In this document: piece after piece, positions 23,161-34,000 of the stretch | How positions within the stretch are numbered: position 1 is the stretch's first letter | Layout: each line of letters starts with the position of its first letter | NCBI GenBank assembly: GCA_027924585.1 | Contig: BSBM01000965.1 | Coordinates: 2,604,001-2,668,000 of the forward strand | DNA from: Larix kaempferi | Lineage: Eukaryota; Streptophyta; Pinopsida; Pinales; Pinaceae | DNA: 64,000 bases | Direction: 5' to 3' | Notes under the pieces: generated by a model | What the model was told of the DNA's origin: nothing | What the model saw: the letters and a program-made list of their open reading frames with translations, nothing else | Databases searched by the model: none | Position numbers and translations under genes: made by a program

Positions 23161-23789
23161 TAGCCTTATGCCTTCCATGACCTCTTATGATGTGTCGCAA
23201 CATCGGGGATGTTGCGATTCTTCCTTACCAAACCTTCTGCCAACACCTCAACACCTTCATTCACTTGATGGGACTTGCACCGTAGATGATTTCTGTAAAA
23301 GACCTCAGGCGATAGTGGCATTCAGTATGCTACTTATAACAATGACTTTACATCTGAGATATCATCTCTCAGATATCTATAGTTTGTACCTCTAGTTTGC
23401 ACCAGTTGTTTCCTTTCAGCAGGAGACCATCTCTTACTGTAGATGCTTATGGCTATGATCACCTGTGGCATGTATTCATTATATACTGCCTATTCATGGC
23501 CATTGTATCAGATTGTTGTACTGTACCAACATGTACTCAGAGATATTATAGTATTATGATGAGTGAGTTGCTCCTTCCGGTTGTGTCTCCATCACTCCAC
23601 TTCTGAGATTTATAATGTATTTCGGCCATCGTAGCACCATTCTCTGACCTCACACATAAGGTGGCATCTAGTACAGCGTAATTTTCCACCTTGTGAGCAT
23701 CAGCATTGATTGGCCTTCAGGATCCATTTCATTGACTTAGATCCATCATTTTGTCCTCCAGGAACACATTTTCCCTATTTTTTTTCCTG

Positions 23790-24560
23790 TACGCGAGTTG
23801 TTCCACTTTAGCCCGTGTACACGCATGTTGTTTCACTATATCCCACGCGTACCAAGTAAAATGGTAAAAATCATTAGAAAATTACTTTTTACTCCCACAA
23901 AGCGGTCTTAGGGTGACCTTTGGCCCTCCATGTGCCCCAAAATGCCTCAATGTGTCCTTTCACTTACCTTTGGAAGGCTATATATTGAGCTCTTATGGCA
24001 TATGGAAGGGAGGAGAAAGAGAAATCAAGATAACTCTAGTGGATTTTTGCCATGACTTGATTCTACTCTCATTGATCCTTGTTGTTGTGAACTTCTTATG
24101 TTCACCTCCCAAACTCCTTTTTCATAGTTTGAGTTTTCCATAGTATGGAGGTGGTGGAGGCACAAGTGGCGAGACCCAGTTCTTGGTTCATATTGGTTTC
24201 CAACAAGAGGTTGTATATTGCACTTCGTGTTATTCATTAATGGAAATACTCATTTTCTCGTCCAATTGATGTTGTGAATATTGTTAAATTACATTGGGTT
24301 ATATTTGCTTATGATATCATGTATCATTTCTATTGATTATGCTAATGTCTTTCACATATTATATGCACTTGTTTTGTATTGGTTGTTGAGACTAATTTGT
24401 AGGTTCAAGTGCGCAAGTTGAAAGCTTAACATGGATCTACTTTGAACTTATGGTTGAAGGTTGGTCTTATTCTCTATTATCTTGGCATTGTCATTTATAT
24501 AGCATTGCATTGGGAATTGAGTCATTTTCTAGTAGTGAGCTGTCTGTTGTGGTCTACCAC
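23790..24560 (+). other. Spacer between C LTR and D pol, copy 2
   Basis: Matches 11990-12770. Contains GGCTATATATTGAGC near 23976-23990 as a possible promoter and a purine-poor tail. No gene recognised. Confidence 0.3.
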
Positions 24561-26919
24561 AAAGCCATAGGAAGTTTTCTCCGTAACACTAGATAATTGA
24601 TAACTGTGCTGGAAGCATCATTTTCTCTTTTATGGATGGCTTTTCCTGCTACAACTAGATTGAGATCCACTCGGCTGATCAACACAGGACAGCTTTCATC
24701 TGTCCTTGGGGTACGTTTTCTTATTGTAAGCTCCCTTTTGGTCTTAAAAATGATGGTGCTACATTCCAGCGGCCATGTCATACACCTTCCACGATGTGAA
24801 GGACTTTGTGGAACCCTACTTAGATGATCTACCTGCCCACTCACGACAACGCCAATTCCACATCGATCATCTGACGGCCGCTTTCCTCAGATGCAGGTGG
24901 TATAACATCCGCTTGAACCCTCACAAGTGTATCTTCTGCGTTGAGTCTGGATGCCTCCTCGGATTTATCGTCTCAAAGGATGGGATCCGCATTGATCCCT
25001 TAAATGCGGCAGCCATCGCCGCTCTCCCACCTCCCACTGATATTACGGAACTGAAAAGTTTGTAAGGGAAGGCAACTTACTTAAGGCATTTTTTCTGTAA
25101 TTTCACACAAAATACACAGGGTTACATGAGATTGATGAAGAAAGACGTCCCATTCATTTGGGACGACCAAGCTCAACAATCTTTTGAAAGTTTGAAACAT
25201 GCTATCACGCATGCCCCTGTGCTCCAACTGCCCAATTACTACAAGGATTATATCCTTTATCTTGCTGCTTTTGCCACCACTATCGCCATGGTTTTGGTGC
25301 AGGAGGACCAGAACGCCCAAGAACATGTGATATACTACCTAAGTAAGGGTCTCAATGACTCTGAAACTCGCTACTCACATGTTGAGAAGCTAGCTCTCGC
25401 AACAGTTATTGCCGTCCAAAAGTTTCGACATTACATCTTGCTTCGCACCACCACCATCATCGCCAATTCAAACCCCATGTACCACGTTTTGACACGTTAG
25501 GTGCTTGGGGGCAAGTATTCATGCTGGATCGTGATACTGCAGGAATTTGACCTCCTATTCGAGAAGGCTAAGTCTAAAAATTCTTTGGTGTTTGTCGAGC
25601 TGATCTATGATCTTCCCCAGGCTTATGTCGATTTTGAGCCCAATGATTCTCTTCCAGATGAATCATGGTTCCTCATCAGCACATATGATCTGTGGTTTGG
25701 AGATATTACTTTATAACTTCGGACCCAATGTTTCATCCCCCAACTCTCACGGGATGACCGTCATCGAATACACCACCATGCAAAGTATTACATAATCATC
25801 AGTGATACTGTGTACCGTTGTGGCATCAATTCTATTCTTCGACATTGTCTCACTCATGAAGAGGCTGGACACGGCTTAAATGACTGTCACACTGGGGTGT
25901 GTGGCGGTCATCTCTTTGGTATGGCTACAACCCAGAAGATACTTCATGCAAGATATTATTGGCCATCTATATTTAAATATTGTGTTGAGGCCGTAAAAAA
26001 ATGACCTCCATGCCAGCACTTCCAAACCAAGAAGCGCACCCACCCAGCCTCGTTACACCCGGTTATTGCCGTTGGCCCCTTCACTAAATGGGGCATTGAC
26101 TTCATGCACTGTAACCCTACCTCGGTCGGGGGGCATGGTTATGTCATAGTAGCCATGGATTACTTCACAAAGTGGGCCGAGGCTATGCCTCTATACATGG
26201 ATGATGGCGAAACCGCCGCACTCTTCATGTCCAATCATGTTATAGCGCAGTTCGGAGTTCCTCAATCTATAGTCACCAACCATGGTTCTCATTTCATGAA
26301 CCGTATGGTCGATGATTTGAGCACCAGATTGGGTTTTCTCCATGAAAACTCAACATCGTACTACCCACAGTCCAATGGATAGGTCGAGGCCATTAATAAG
26401 GTCTTGAAAACTATGATACAATGCATGGTGGGTGCGCACAAGTCCAACTTGCATAATATTCTTTTTTCTGCACTATGGGCTTATCGAACTTCTGTCAAGA
26501 CCGCCACTGGATTTACTCCCTTCCAATTAGTTTATGGATTGGAGGCTATCCTACCGATTGAGTGTGAGATTCTGTCTCTCAAACTCATAGTTGAACTTCT
26601 CCCTACCATTACTGATGAGGAAGAACGCTTCCTATACCTAGCTAAACTCGACAAGACTCGCCGTGATGCCACTCTTTCCAATGAGGATCATAAGAAACAC
26701 ATCAAAATGCAGTACGACAAGTTGGTAGAACCTCGTGTCTACAACGAGGGTGATTTGGTCCTCACATATGACCAAAGACATGATAAGATCGGGGCAGGAA
26801 AGTTTGATTCCATGTGGCATGGACCCTACATAGTGAAGCACATTTTAGAGAAGGGAGCCTATGAGCTAGAAGACTATGACGGGTATCTTTGGGTGATCCC
26901 CACAATGGCCTCTACTTGA
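24560..26919 (+). pseudogene. Element D pol, copy 2: RT, RNase H, integrase
   Basis: Begins inside RT (IIDNCAGSIIFSFMDGFS), with FGLKNDGATFQ and PYLDD at 24814-24828. Classical RNase H runs from about 25240 (YLAAF where the first catalytic Asp is expected) to 25500, and the T-D-H site reads ANSNPM. The integrase zinc region is near 25850-26010. The core runs from KWGIDFMH (about 26090) through VTNHGSHF (26272-26295, Asn replacing Asp) to YYPQSNG.VEAINK (about 26360-26400). The GPY-like WHGPYIVKHI is at about 26818-26847. Gag, protease and the RT fingers are missing upstream. Confidence 0.85.
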
Positions 26920-27058
26920 ATAGGTACTATGAATGATTCATGCATAAGTACATTGTATATACTATACATGGTGTGTGTTTTGTGTGGTGTGACTCTTTGA
27001 TTTTTGCGTGCTTAGGTCTTGTTTCGTTTCTTATACCTTGTTCTATCTATGTGTGCAA

Positions 27059-27371
27059 ATGGAAACTTGCTATGGATTTGTAGATGACGCTAGCTGGCAT
27101 ACCCATAACCTTGCTTCAGCATCCTAGGTGCTCTATTCACCTACCGGAAAGCTTATCAGCTCAAAAGGAATGTGTCTAGGTTTCACAACCAACAATGCTG
27201 CAGAATATCAAGTAGTCATTGGAACCCTAACTGATGCTCTTTCCTTGTGTATGGACCACGTTGTCATCCATTTGGATTCTCAACTGGTGGTCTCTCATCT
27301 TCACTGGGTTTACGCCATCCACAATCCTACCCTACTCCGTCTCTATAGATGAGTTTGTCTTCTGGAAAGGT
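27059..27371 (+). pseudogene. aRNH of element D, N-terminal part, copy 2
   Basis: CYGFVDDASWHTHN, TNNAAEYQVV and HLDSQLVV give the Asp-Glu-Asp set of an RNase H. A TAG sits near 27125 and a TGA near 27350. At 27371 the domain is cut by element B. Its last ~28 residues resume at 36186 in the same frame, so the insertion was clean. It lies about 140 bp behind integrase, not between RNase H and integrase. Confidence 0.8.
27367..27371. repeat. Target-site duplication of element B, left
   Basis: AAGGT, identical to 36181-36185. The aRNH frame continues when one copy is skipped. Confidence 0.9.
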
Positions 27372-27963
27372 TGATCCACATTGCAATTGGCATTTGTTGT
27401 CGGATGCTAACTTCGACACATCCTCAACTAGTCTTCGTGGTTGATACACTTTGACAAGTTTAGACGTGACAGGACTTCGACAACTTCAATAGTTCGACAT
27501 GCTGTGACATGTTCCGCACCTGCAACATGTTCCATACCTTGGACATGTTCAGTGACCTCACAGTTCGCAACATCGACATGCAGCGTCGACATGCGACCAA
27601 CGACTATCGAACTTTGACAAACTGTCTCTTTGTCTTCCAGTCGACTGTAATGGTTAAACAGTTGAACCTCTCTAACTTATTCTTTGCAACTGAACGTAAC
27701 AAGCAGGAACCCAAGCATCTCATATTTCTATATAAGCATGTATAATAATGTAACATACATCAATCAAAATCAGTTTTTATATGTTTTGCAAGAAATAGAA
27801 AACAGTTCGCATTCCTACATATTGTTTGTGCATATCTGTGTTTATTTTGTATTGCGTATTCCTTCTTTTGCTCATTCTATTTATTAAGCTTATGCCATAA
27901 CAACATTGACTCATTCAGTCAAACTGTTGTCCCCCTCGTGCTTCCCGGATGCGATACGGATCA
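27372..27963 (+). repeat. Element B 5' LTR
   Basis: Starts TGATCCACAT and ends GATCA. It holds CTATATAAGC (27728-27737) as TATA box and many CGACATG/TTCGACA words. A third copy of it is at 15579-16147. Confidence 0.85.
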
Positions 27964-27964
27964 T

Positions 27965-27976
27965 TGGTATTAGAGC
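27965..27976 (+). other. Element B primer-binding site (iMet type)
   Basis: TGGTATTAGAGC, one base off the common plant initiator-tRNA-Met site, one base downstream of the LTR. Confidence 0.75.
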
Positions 27977-28094
27977 ATACTAAGATTTTCTTGCTTAATT
28001 TCTACGTATACACTTATGTTTTTCTTGCTTAAGTTTTGCATATACACTTTAGTTCTGCATATCAAAATCAGTTTTTCTCGAAGTTACCTGACTT

Positions 28095-28771
28095 ATGTCA
28101 GTTCAAACTCGCTCGCAATCTCAGCAATCCAACCAGACGCGATCTCCAGAAATGACAAAAGAAATAGACGATAAACATGTAGCTGACAAGATAGCACAGC
28201 TTATTGAGCAAGCTATGGCTTGACAAGGAACTGAAATGTTCACCAGCTCAATGAGATTCTCTTGCGATTTTCTTCGACATCCGAAGGATCCTCGATGAGA
28301 ACTCACTCCGATAAAATCATCCCCTTCAAAGTGCAAATGAATCTCGACATACCGAATCTTGAAGGAAATATTGACGTGGAATCCGTCGACAATTGGGTGC
28401 AACAATTGGAATCCTACTACATTGTAAATCAACTCTTCGAAGATGAAAAAGTCACCATTGCATCCTTAAAGATGTCAACCTCCATGCACTGCTGGTGGGA
28501 GAACCTCTCGAAAAAGATGGAGAAAAGCAAAGAACCCATCGAAACATGGGATAAATTCGTCGAACACATCCAGAAGGAATTTTACCCGCCAAAATACCTC
28601 AAGATACAGTATAAGAACTGGCAGCATCTAAGGAAATGGAAAGACCAATCAGTACAGAGTTACATCGACGAGTTCTACCGACTCATTGCAAGGCTTGGCA
28701 TCCAAGAGGAAAACAAATTGCTTGTTCTGAAATACACCAGCGAATTGTCTTAGTACATCCAGCAGGAGATG
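28095..28771 (+). pseudogene. Element B gag, N-terminal part
   Basis: ATG at 28095 starts a polar N-terminus. A frameshift lies between there and 28280. The capsid region follows, with DNWVQQLESYY, CWWENLSKK, WDKFVEHIQKEFYPP and SYIDEFYRL, as in chromovirus Gags. A TAG sits at 28751-28753. Element G interrupts the frame at 28771 and Gag resumes at 31780. Confidence 0.8.
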
Positions 28772-28798
28772 AACCACTTATACTATGAAACGAGAACT
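28772..28798 (+). repeat. Terminal inverted repeat of G, left
   Basis: 27 bp, perfectly matched by 31749-31775 on the other strand. A partial second copy of the CGAGAACT word follows at about 28810. Confidence 0.85.
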
Positions 28799-28800
28799 AT

Positions 28801-29819
28801 ATACTAAGAACGAGAACTCTAGCCATAAAAACTCATATTTTTGCATAAAAAACATTGAAAACAACCCCCAAATCAAAAAGTGTTGATGCCAGTATCATGT
28901 TTTCATAAAAAACACCAAAAACAACCCCCAAATCGAAAAGTGTTGATACTAGTATCAACGTTTTTTTTCTCTGGGTTAAAAATATAGCCATGGCTTTAAA
29001 ATCTCATACTGTTGTTTACGAAAGCCTTAAAATCAACCCCTAAATTGAACTTTTCTGTTTTCAACAAATAAATTCCTAACCCTAACCCCCAACAAACTAT
29101 TACAAAAGTTTAAAAAAAAATTATAATGAGCCCCTCCTACATTACCCCCTACCTTAACCGCCCAAAAATTACATTTCCTAATGCCCTACCCACTACGTTA
29201 ACCCCTTAATGTTACCCCATTACCCCTCACACGTTGTTTTAACTAAAAAAATGTAAACCCAGCTTAAAAAAATTAAAAAATTAAAATAAAAACCTAAACT
29301 TAAAAAATAAAAAATAAAACCTAAGCTTTACAAAAGAAAATAACAAAAAACAAACTAGACTTTACAAATTAAAAAAAAAAAGACTTTACAAAAAATAAAT
29401 TTTAAAACAAATTAAAAATTTAAAAAAAATAAATTTTTAAACAAATTAAAAATTTTTTAAAAAAATTAAAAATTAAAAAAAAAAAAAAAAATTTAAAACA
29501 AATTAAAAATTAAAAAAAAAAACTTTAAAAAAAAAAATTAAAAATTAAAAAAAATAATAAAATTCTAAACAAATTTTAAATTTTAAAAAATACTTTAAAA
29601 AAAAAATTAAAAATTTAAAAAATAAATAAATTTTAAAACAAATTTAAAATTTAAAAAAAAACTTTAAAAAAAATAAATAAATTTTAAAACAAATTTTAAA
29701 TTTTAAAAAAAACTTAAAAAAAAACATTTAAAATTTAAAAAAAAAAAAAATTTTAAAACAAATTTTAAATTTTAAAAAAAAATTAAAAAAAAAAAATTAA
29801 AAATTAAAAAAAAAAACCA
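28801..29819. repeat. Left arm of G, A-rich
   Basis: Contains two copies of an ACAACCCCCAAATC...AAAAGTGTTGAT block (28862-28960), then sequence that becomes almost pure A with TTAAAA words. It is the mirror of 30229-31748. Confidence 0.7.
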
Positions 29820-30228
29820 TTGGGCGCCCAAAGGGCCGCCCCACGGTGGCAGCTCGATGCCCGGCATCGAGCTGCCACCGTGGGGCGGCCCTTTGGGCGC
29901 CCAACGGGGCAGAGCCAGGGATGCCGGCATCGAGCTGCCACCGTGGGGCGGCCCTTTGGGCGCCCAACGGGGCGGAGCCAGGGATGCTGGCTCCGCCTCG
30001 TTGGGCGCCCAAAGGGCTGCCCCCGTGGGGCGACCCTTTGGGCGCCCAACGGGGCGGAGCCAGGGCGGCGGATGCTGGCTCCGCCCCGTTGGGCACCCAA
30101 AGGGCTACCCCACGGGGGCAGCTCGATGCCCGACATCGAGCTGCCCCCGTAGGGCGGCCCTTTGGGCGCCCAACGGGGCGGAGCCAGGGCGGCTGATGCT
30201 GGCTCCGCCCCGTTGGGCGCCCAAAGGG
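29820..30228. repeat. GC-rich nested-hairpin core of G
   Basis: A ~410-bp block of very high GC content sits between A-rich and T-rich arms. It is built of repeated palindromic modules. The 12-bp palindrome TTGGGCGCCCAA opens it. 29820-29861 is a perfect inverted repeat of 29863-29904 (42-bp arms, one-base loop). Shorter hairpins GGGGCGGAGCCAG...CTGGCTCCGCC follow near 29968-30000 and again downstream. A detached ~47-bp copy of one module lies at 30600-30646. Open frames across the block are by-products of the repeats. Confidence 0.85.
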
Positions 30229-31748
30229 CTTTTTTTTTTAATTTTTATTTTTATTTTTTTAAGTTTTTTTTTTAATTTTAAAATTTTTTTTTTTTTAAAT
30301 TTTAAATGTTTTTTTTTAAGTTTTTTTTTAAATTTTAAATTTGTTTTAAAATTTATTTTTTTTTATTTTTATTTTTTTTTTTAAAGTTTTTTTTTAAATT
30401 TTAAATTTTTTTTTTTTAATTTTTAATTTTTTTTTAAAGTTTTTGTTAAATTTTAAATTTTTTTTAATTTTTAATTTTTTTTTTTAAGTTTTTTTTTAAA
30501 TTTTAAATTTGTTTTAAAATTTTTTTTTTTTTAATTTTAAATTTTTTTTTTTAAGTTTTTTTTTTAAATTTTTAATTTGTTTTAAAATTTATTTTTTTTC
30601 CGGCATCGAGCTGCCCCCGTGGGGCGGCCCTTTGGACGCCCAACGGTTTTTTTTTTAATTTTTAATTTTTTTTTTTTAGGTTTTTTTTTTAAATTTTCAA
30701 TTTGTTTTAAAATTTATTTTTTTTTTAAAGTTTTTTTTTTAATTTTTAATTTGTTTTAAAAAAAAAAAATTTAAAGTTTTTTTTTAAATTTTTAATTTGT
30801 TTTTAAATTTATTTATTTTTTAAATTTTTAATTTGTTTTAAAATTTATTTTTTGTAAAGTCTTTTTTTTTTTAATTTGTAAAGTCTAGTTTATTTTTTGT
30901 TATTTTCTTTTGTAAAGTTTAGGTTTTTATTTTAATTTTTTAGTTTTTTTAAGCTGGGTTTTAAATTTTTTTAGTTAAAACGATGTGTGAGGGGTAATGG
31001 GGTAACATTAGGGGGTTAACGTAGTGGGTAGGGCATTAGGAAATGTAATTTTCGGGGGGCTAAGGTAGGGGGTAATGTAGGGCGCTAGGACATTAGAAAA
31101 TGTACTTTGTTTTTTTAAATGTTTTATTAATGGTTGGTTGAGGGGTTAGGGTGGATATGTAATTATTTTTTTAAATGTAATTTTTAAAAAAAATTATTAA
31201 TAGTATGTTAGGGGGTTAGGGTAGAAGGGACGCATTATAATTATTTTTTTAACTTTTGTAATAGTTTGTGGGGGAGTAGGGATAGGGTTAGGGTAGAAGG
31301 GGGCAATGTAATTTTTTTAAATATTTTCTTTTTAAATTTTAATAATAATTGGTTAGGGGGTTAAATATTATGAAAAATAATGTGAAATAGTATCATTTTT
31401 ATACAAAATGACTAAAAATCTGTTAAAAATGGGTTTAAATGTCTTCTTTTTCTCGATTTGTTTACTATTTTTTCCATAAAAATATATTATTTATGATTGA
31501 ATTTTAAAGATAAATGTCGAAAATGTATGTGTTTTTCATTATAGCTAGCTTCTAAATGTATGTTTTTTGTTAAATTTCTAAAAAACACACTTGAAAATAG
31601 AAATTAAAAATACTTTACAATAAAGATGTGTCAAAGGCCCAAAAAAATGCCTCAAAATGAAAATGTGTGATACTGGCATCAACCATTTTTGAAATGGAGG
31701 TAAAAATAGCTACTAAAATTAGGAGAGAGAAAAACGAGAACTGTGTCG
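30229..31748. repeat. Right arm of G, T-rich
   Basis: Runs of T with TTTTAAATTT words to about 30.95 kb, then the mirror of the left arm (for example GTAAAGTCTAGTTT at about 30875-30890 against AAACTAGACTTTAC at about 29351-29364). The GGGTTAGGG words at 31.2-31.3 kb mirror CCCTAACCC at 29.08 kb. Confidence 0.7.
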
Positions 31749-31775
31749 AGTTCTCGTTTCATAGTATAAGTGGTT
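31749..31775 (-). repeat. Terminal inverted repeat of G, right
   Basis: Reverse complement of 28772-28798 without mismatch. Confidence 0.85.
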
Positions 31776-31779
31776 GATG

Positions 31780-32720
31780 GAATTTTTTACTGTCAATACA
31801 CTTGCAGATGCTTTCCATTACGCTAGTAAACTGGAAACCAAGCAGAAAGGAAAAGCATGTTTCACAACAAAGTCGACATTAGGAAGACCACTCGACAAGA
31901 AGGCACCAGCCGACTTCGACAAGTTGAAATCTTCTCAGCTGACACCACCAAATCCTGATCACGATAAGAAGCCTTTTCATAAAAGGGAATGTAGCAAACA
32001 ACCACCGATCGAAAAATGGTGTGATTACCACCACTCATCTTGTCATGATACATCTGAATGCAAAGCTTAGAAGACAATTTTGGAAAAAGTGTCGACCTCC
32101 GATGCATTCGACAAGACGGTACAAGAATTTGATCCAGATGCGATGACCCTTTTTACCTCGACAACTTGAGCAGCCTCAACTATTGTCGACAAGGAGGAAC
32201 GAGAGCACCTATTCTATACACGGATATGGGTCTAGAAAAACCCATTGCATCTGATCATGGACAGTGGGAGCCAAATGAAATTTGTTTCTGAAGAACTGGT
32301 GAAGAAATTAGGTCTTGTTACCACTCCGCATCCTAAGCCTTAAACCATCGGTTGGATGAAGCATGGACAAGAACTATGAATCACTCAACAATGCAAACTC
32401 AGCTACTTCATAAAGCCTTTTGAAGATGAAGTACTCTGTGACGTGGCACCACTCTCCGTAGCCGACACCCTGTTTGGGAAACCTTACGTCTGCGATAGAC
32501 ATGGAAGTTATCAGTCACGGCCTCAGAAGGTGATTGTCAGAATCCAAAATCGATGGTTCAGCATACCAGATCGTCAACCCACATCAATGGTTGCACTGAA
32601 ATCTTCCAAACAGACCAAGAAGCTCATCAATCATGCTCATAAATTTGCATTAATCATGATCAAGCCACAACATCCTAAGAATCCTGCAGCAACAAGTCGA
32701 GTCACTGACCAATGCAGCTC
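31780..32720 (+). pseudogene. Element B gag C-terminus and protease
   Basis: Resumes Gag with the variant zinc knuckle WCDYHHSSCHDTSEC near 32010-32060, of the CX2HX4HX4C kind. The protease is marked by LIMDSGSQMKFVSEELV around 32251-32300, with the D-S-G triad kept. Several TAG/TGA stops break it (for example 32068 and 32165). Confidence 0.75.
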
Positions 32721-32734
32721 TTGACAGAAGCAGC

Positions 32735-34000
32735 AAGTCGATCATATTCTTGATGAGTACCCAAACCTCTTTCAAGCTCCAAAGAGAGTACCTCAGCATT
32801 GCTAGGGAAAACACTCCATTGAACTTGTTCCTGGTTCTTCTTTTCCTAACGCATCTATTTACAGAAGATCCATTCTAAAAAATGAAGAGATTCGCAAACA
32901 AATCCAAGAATTAATCGACAAAGGTCATATCTGACCCAGCTCCTCTCCTTGTGGAAGTCCACTCATCCTAGTTCCAAAGAAAGATGGGACTTGGAAAATG
33001 TGCATCGACTACAGAGCGCTCAACAAAATATCGGGAAAGAATCGGTACCCTTTGTCGCAGATAGACGAGCTTATCGACTATCTGAAAGGTGCTAAATTCT
33101 TTACTAAGCTCAACCTCAAGTCGAGATACCATCAGATTCCAATCGAGCCCTCAGATGTGTGGAAAAATGCTTTCAAGACCAAGGAAGGATTGTTCAAATG
33201 GTTAGTCATGCCTTTCGTCTTAACCAATGCACCCGCGACCTTCATGCGACATATGGATAACCTTCTCCGACCTTTCATCGGAAAATGGGTTATTGTTTAT
33301 ATCGATGACATATTGATTTTCAGTCGATCATGGGAAGAACATGTTGGACATCTTCAACAAGTCCTCGACACTCTCCAGCAACAACGTCTCTATTTGAACA
33401 TGGACAAGTGCTCTTTTGCGATGACCAGCATCAAATATTTGGGGTATGTAATTGAATCTGCATGCATTCACGTCGATCCATATAAAGTACAGATCCTCAA
33501 AGATTGGCCCATTCCTAGAAGCATTCAAGAACTAAGAAGTTTTCTTGGTTTGGCGAATTTCTATCGACGATTCATACTCGGCTTCAGTCACATAGCCTGG
33601 CCCTTGAATCAGTCAATGAAGGGAAATGGGAAAACTGTCTTCCAATGGACAGAAACACATCAAGTAGCTTTTGAACAGCTCAAACACAAGCTCTGAACTG
33701 CACCAGTACTTGTGTAACCTGATTTGCATCAGCCCTTTGAGATTGAGATGGATGCATCAGACGATGCCTTGGGTGCAGGGATCACTCAGTCGGGTCACCC
33801 AGTCGCTTTTCATTTCGAGAATTTTAATGACACAGTTAGAAGATACTCGACGTACGAGAAAGAACTATACGCCATTGTGCAAGCTCTCAAGCAATAGAGG
33901 CATTACATCCTTGGCAAGGAAACAGTCATTCTTACTGATCACAAACCTCTATAGTTCACTCTAACACAATCAAATTTGTAGACAAACCGACAACTCAAGT
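32735..34000 (+). pseudogene. Element B reverse transcriptase and RNase H
   Basis: A 232-residue open stretch (32998-33696) holds most of RT: MCIDYRALNKI, FTKLNLKSRYHQI, the VYIDD catalytic pair at 33295-33309 and FLGLANFYRRFI. RNase H follows with EIEMDASDDALG, TYEKELYAIVQALK and LTDHKPL, so all its acidic residues are kept. Stops at about 33695, 33715 and 33897 break the frame. Confidence 0.85.

Larger units (their letters stand above)
22385..23790 (-). repeat. Element C 5' LTR, copy 2 (outer end approximate)
   Basis: Same LTR as at 10583. The U5 block TGAGACCTCATCTGCTCC is near 22498-22515, the TATA box is at 22947-22956, and the U3 repeats are at 23012-23160. The outer boundary is not resolved because no partner LTR of this element remains. 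Confidence 0.6.
19954..27984. repeat. Duplicated tract, copy 2
   Basis: Partner of 1128-16170 minus element A. It covers element C gag, its leader and LTR, element D pol and aRNH, and the element B 5' LTR with primer site. Outside these limits the two copies have unrelated flanks. Confidence 0.9.
28772..31775. mobile_element. Element G: 3.0-kb foldback (long inverted repeat) element
   Basis: The insert begins AACCACTTATACTATGAAAC and ends with its exact reverse complement. The terminal match is 27 bp perfect (28772-28798 and 31749-31775). The arms pair over most of their length: an A-rich left arm (about 29.2-29.8 kb) mirrors a T-rich right arm (30.2-31.0 kb). GATG flanks both ends (28768-28771, 31776-31779), and removing the insert restores the Gag frame. 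No transposase is visible, so it is non-autonomous. The family was not recognised. Confidence 0.85.

Noticed and set aside
29797-30384. Long overlapping open frames on both strands over the GC core of G
   Set aside because: They arise from repeated palindromic modules without stops and have the same words in all frames. No codon bias or motif.
29075-31300. CCCTAACCC and GGGTTAGGG words in element G as interstitial telomere repeats
   Set aside because: They are few, irregular and mirror each other as part of the inverted arms. They do not form a TTTAGGG array.
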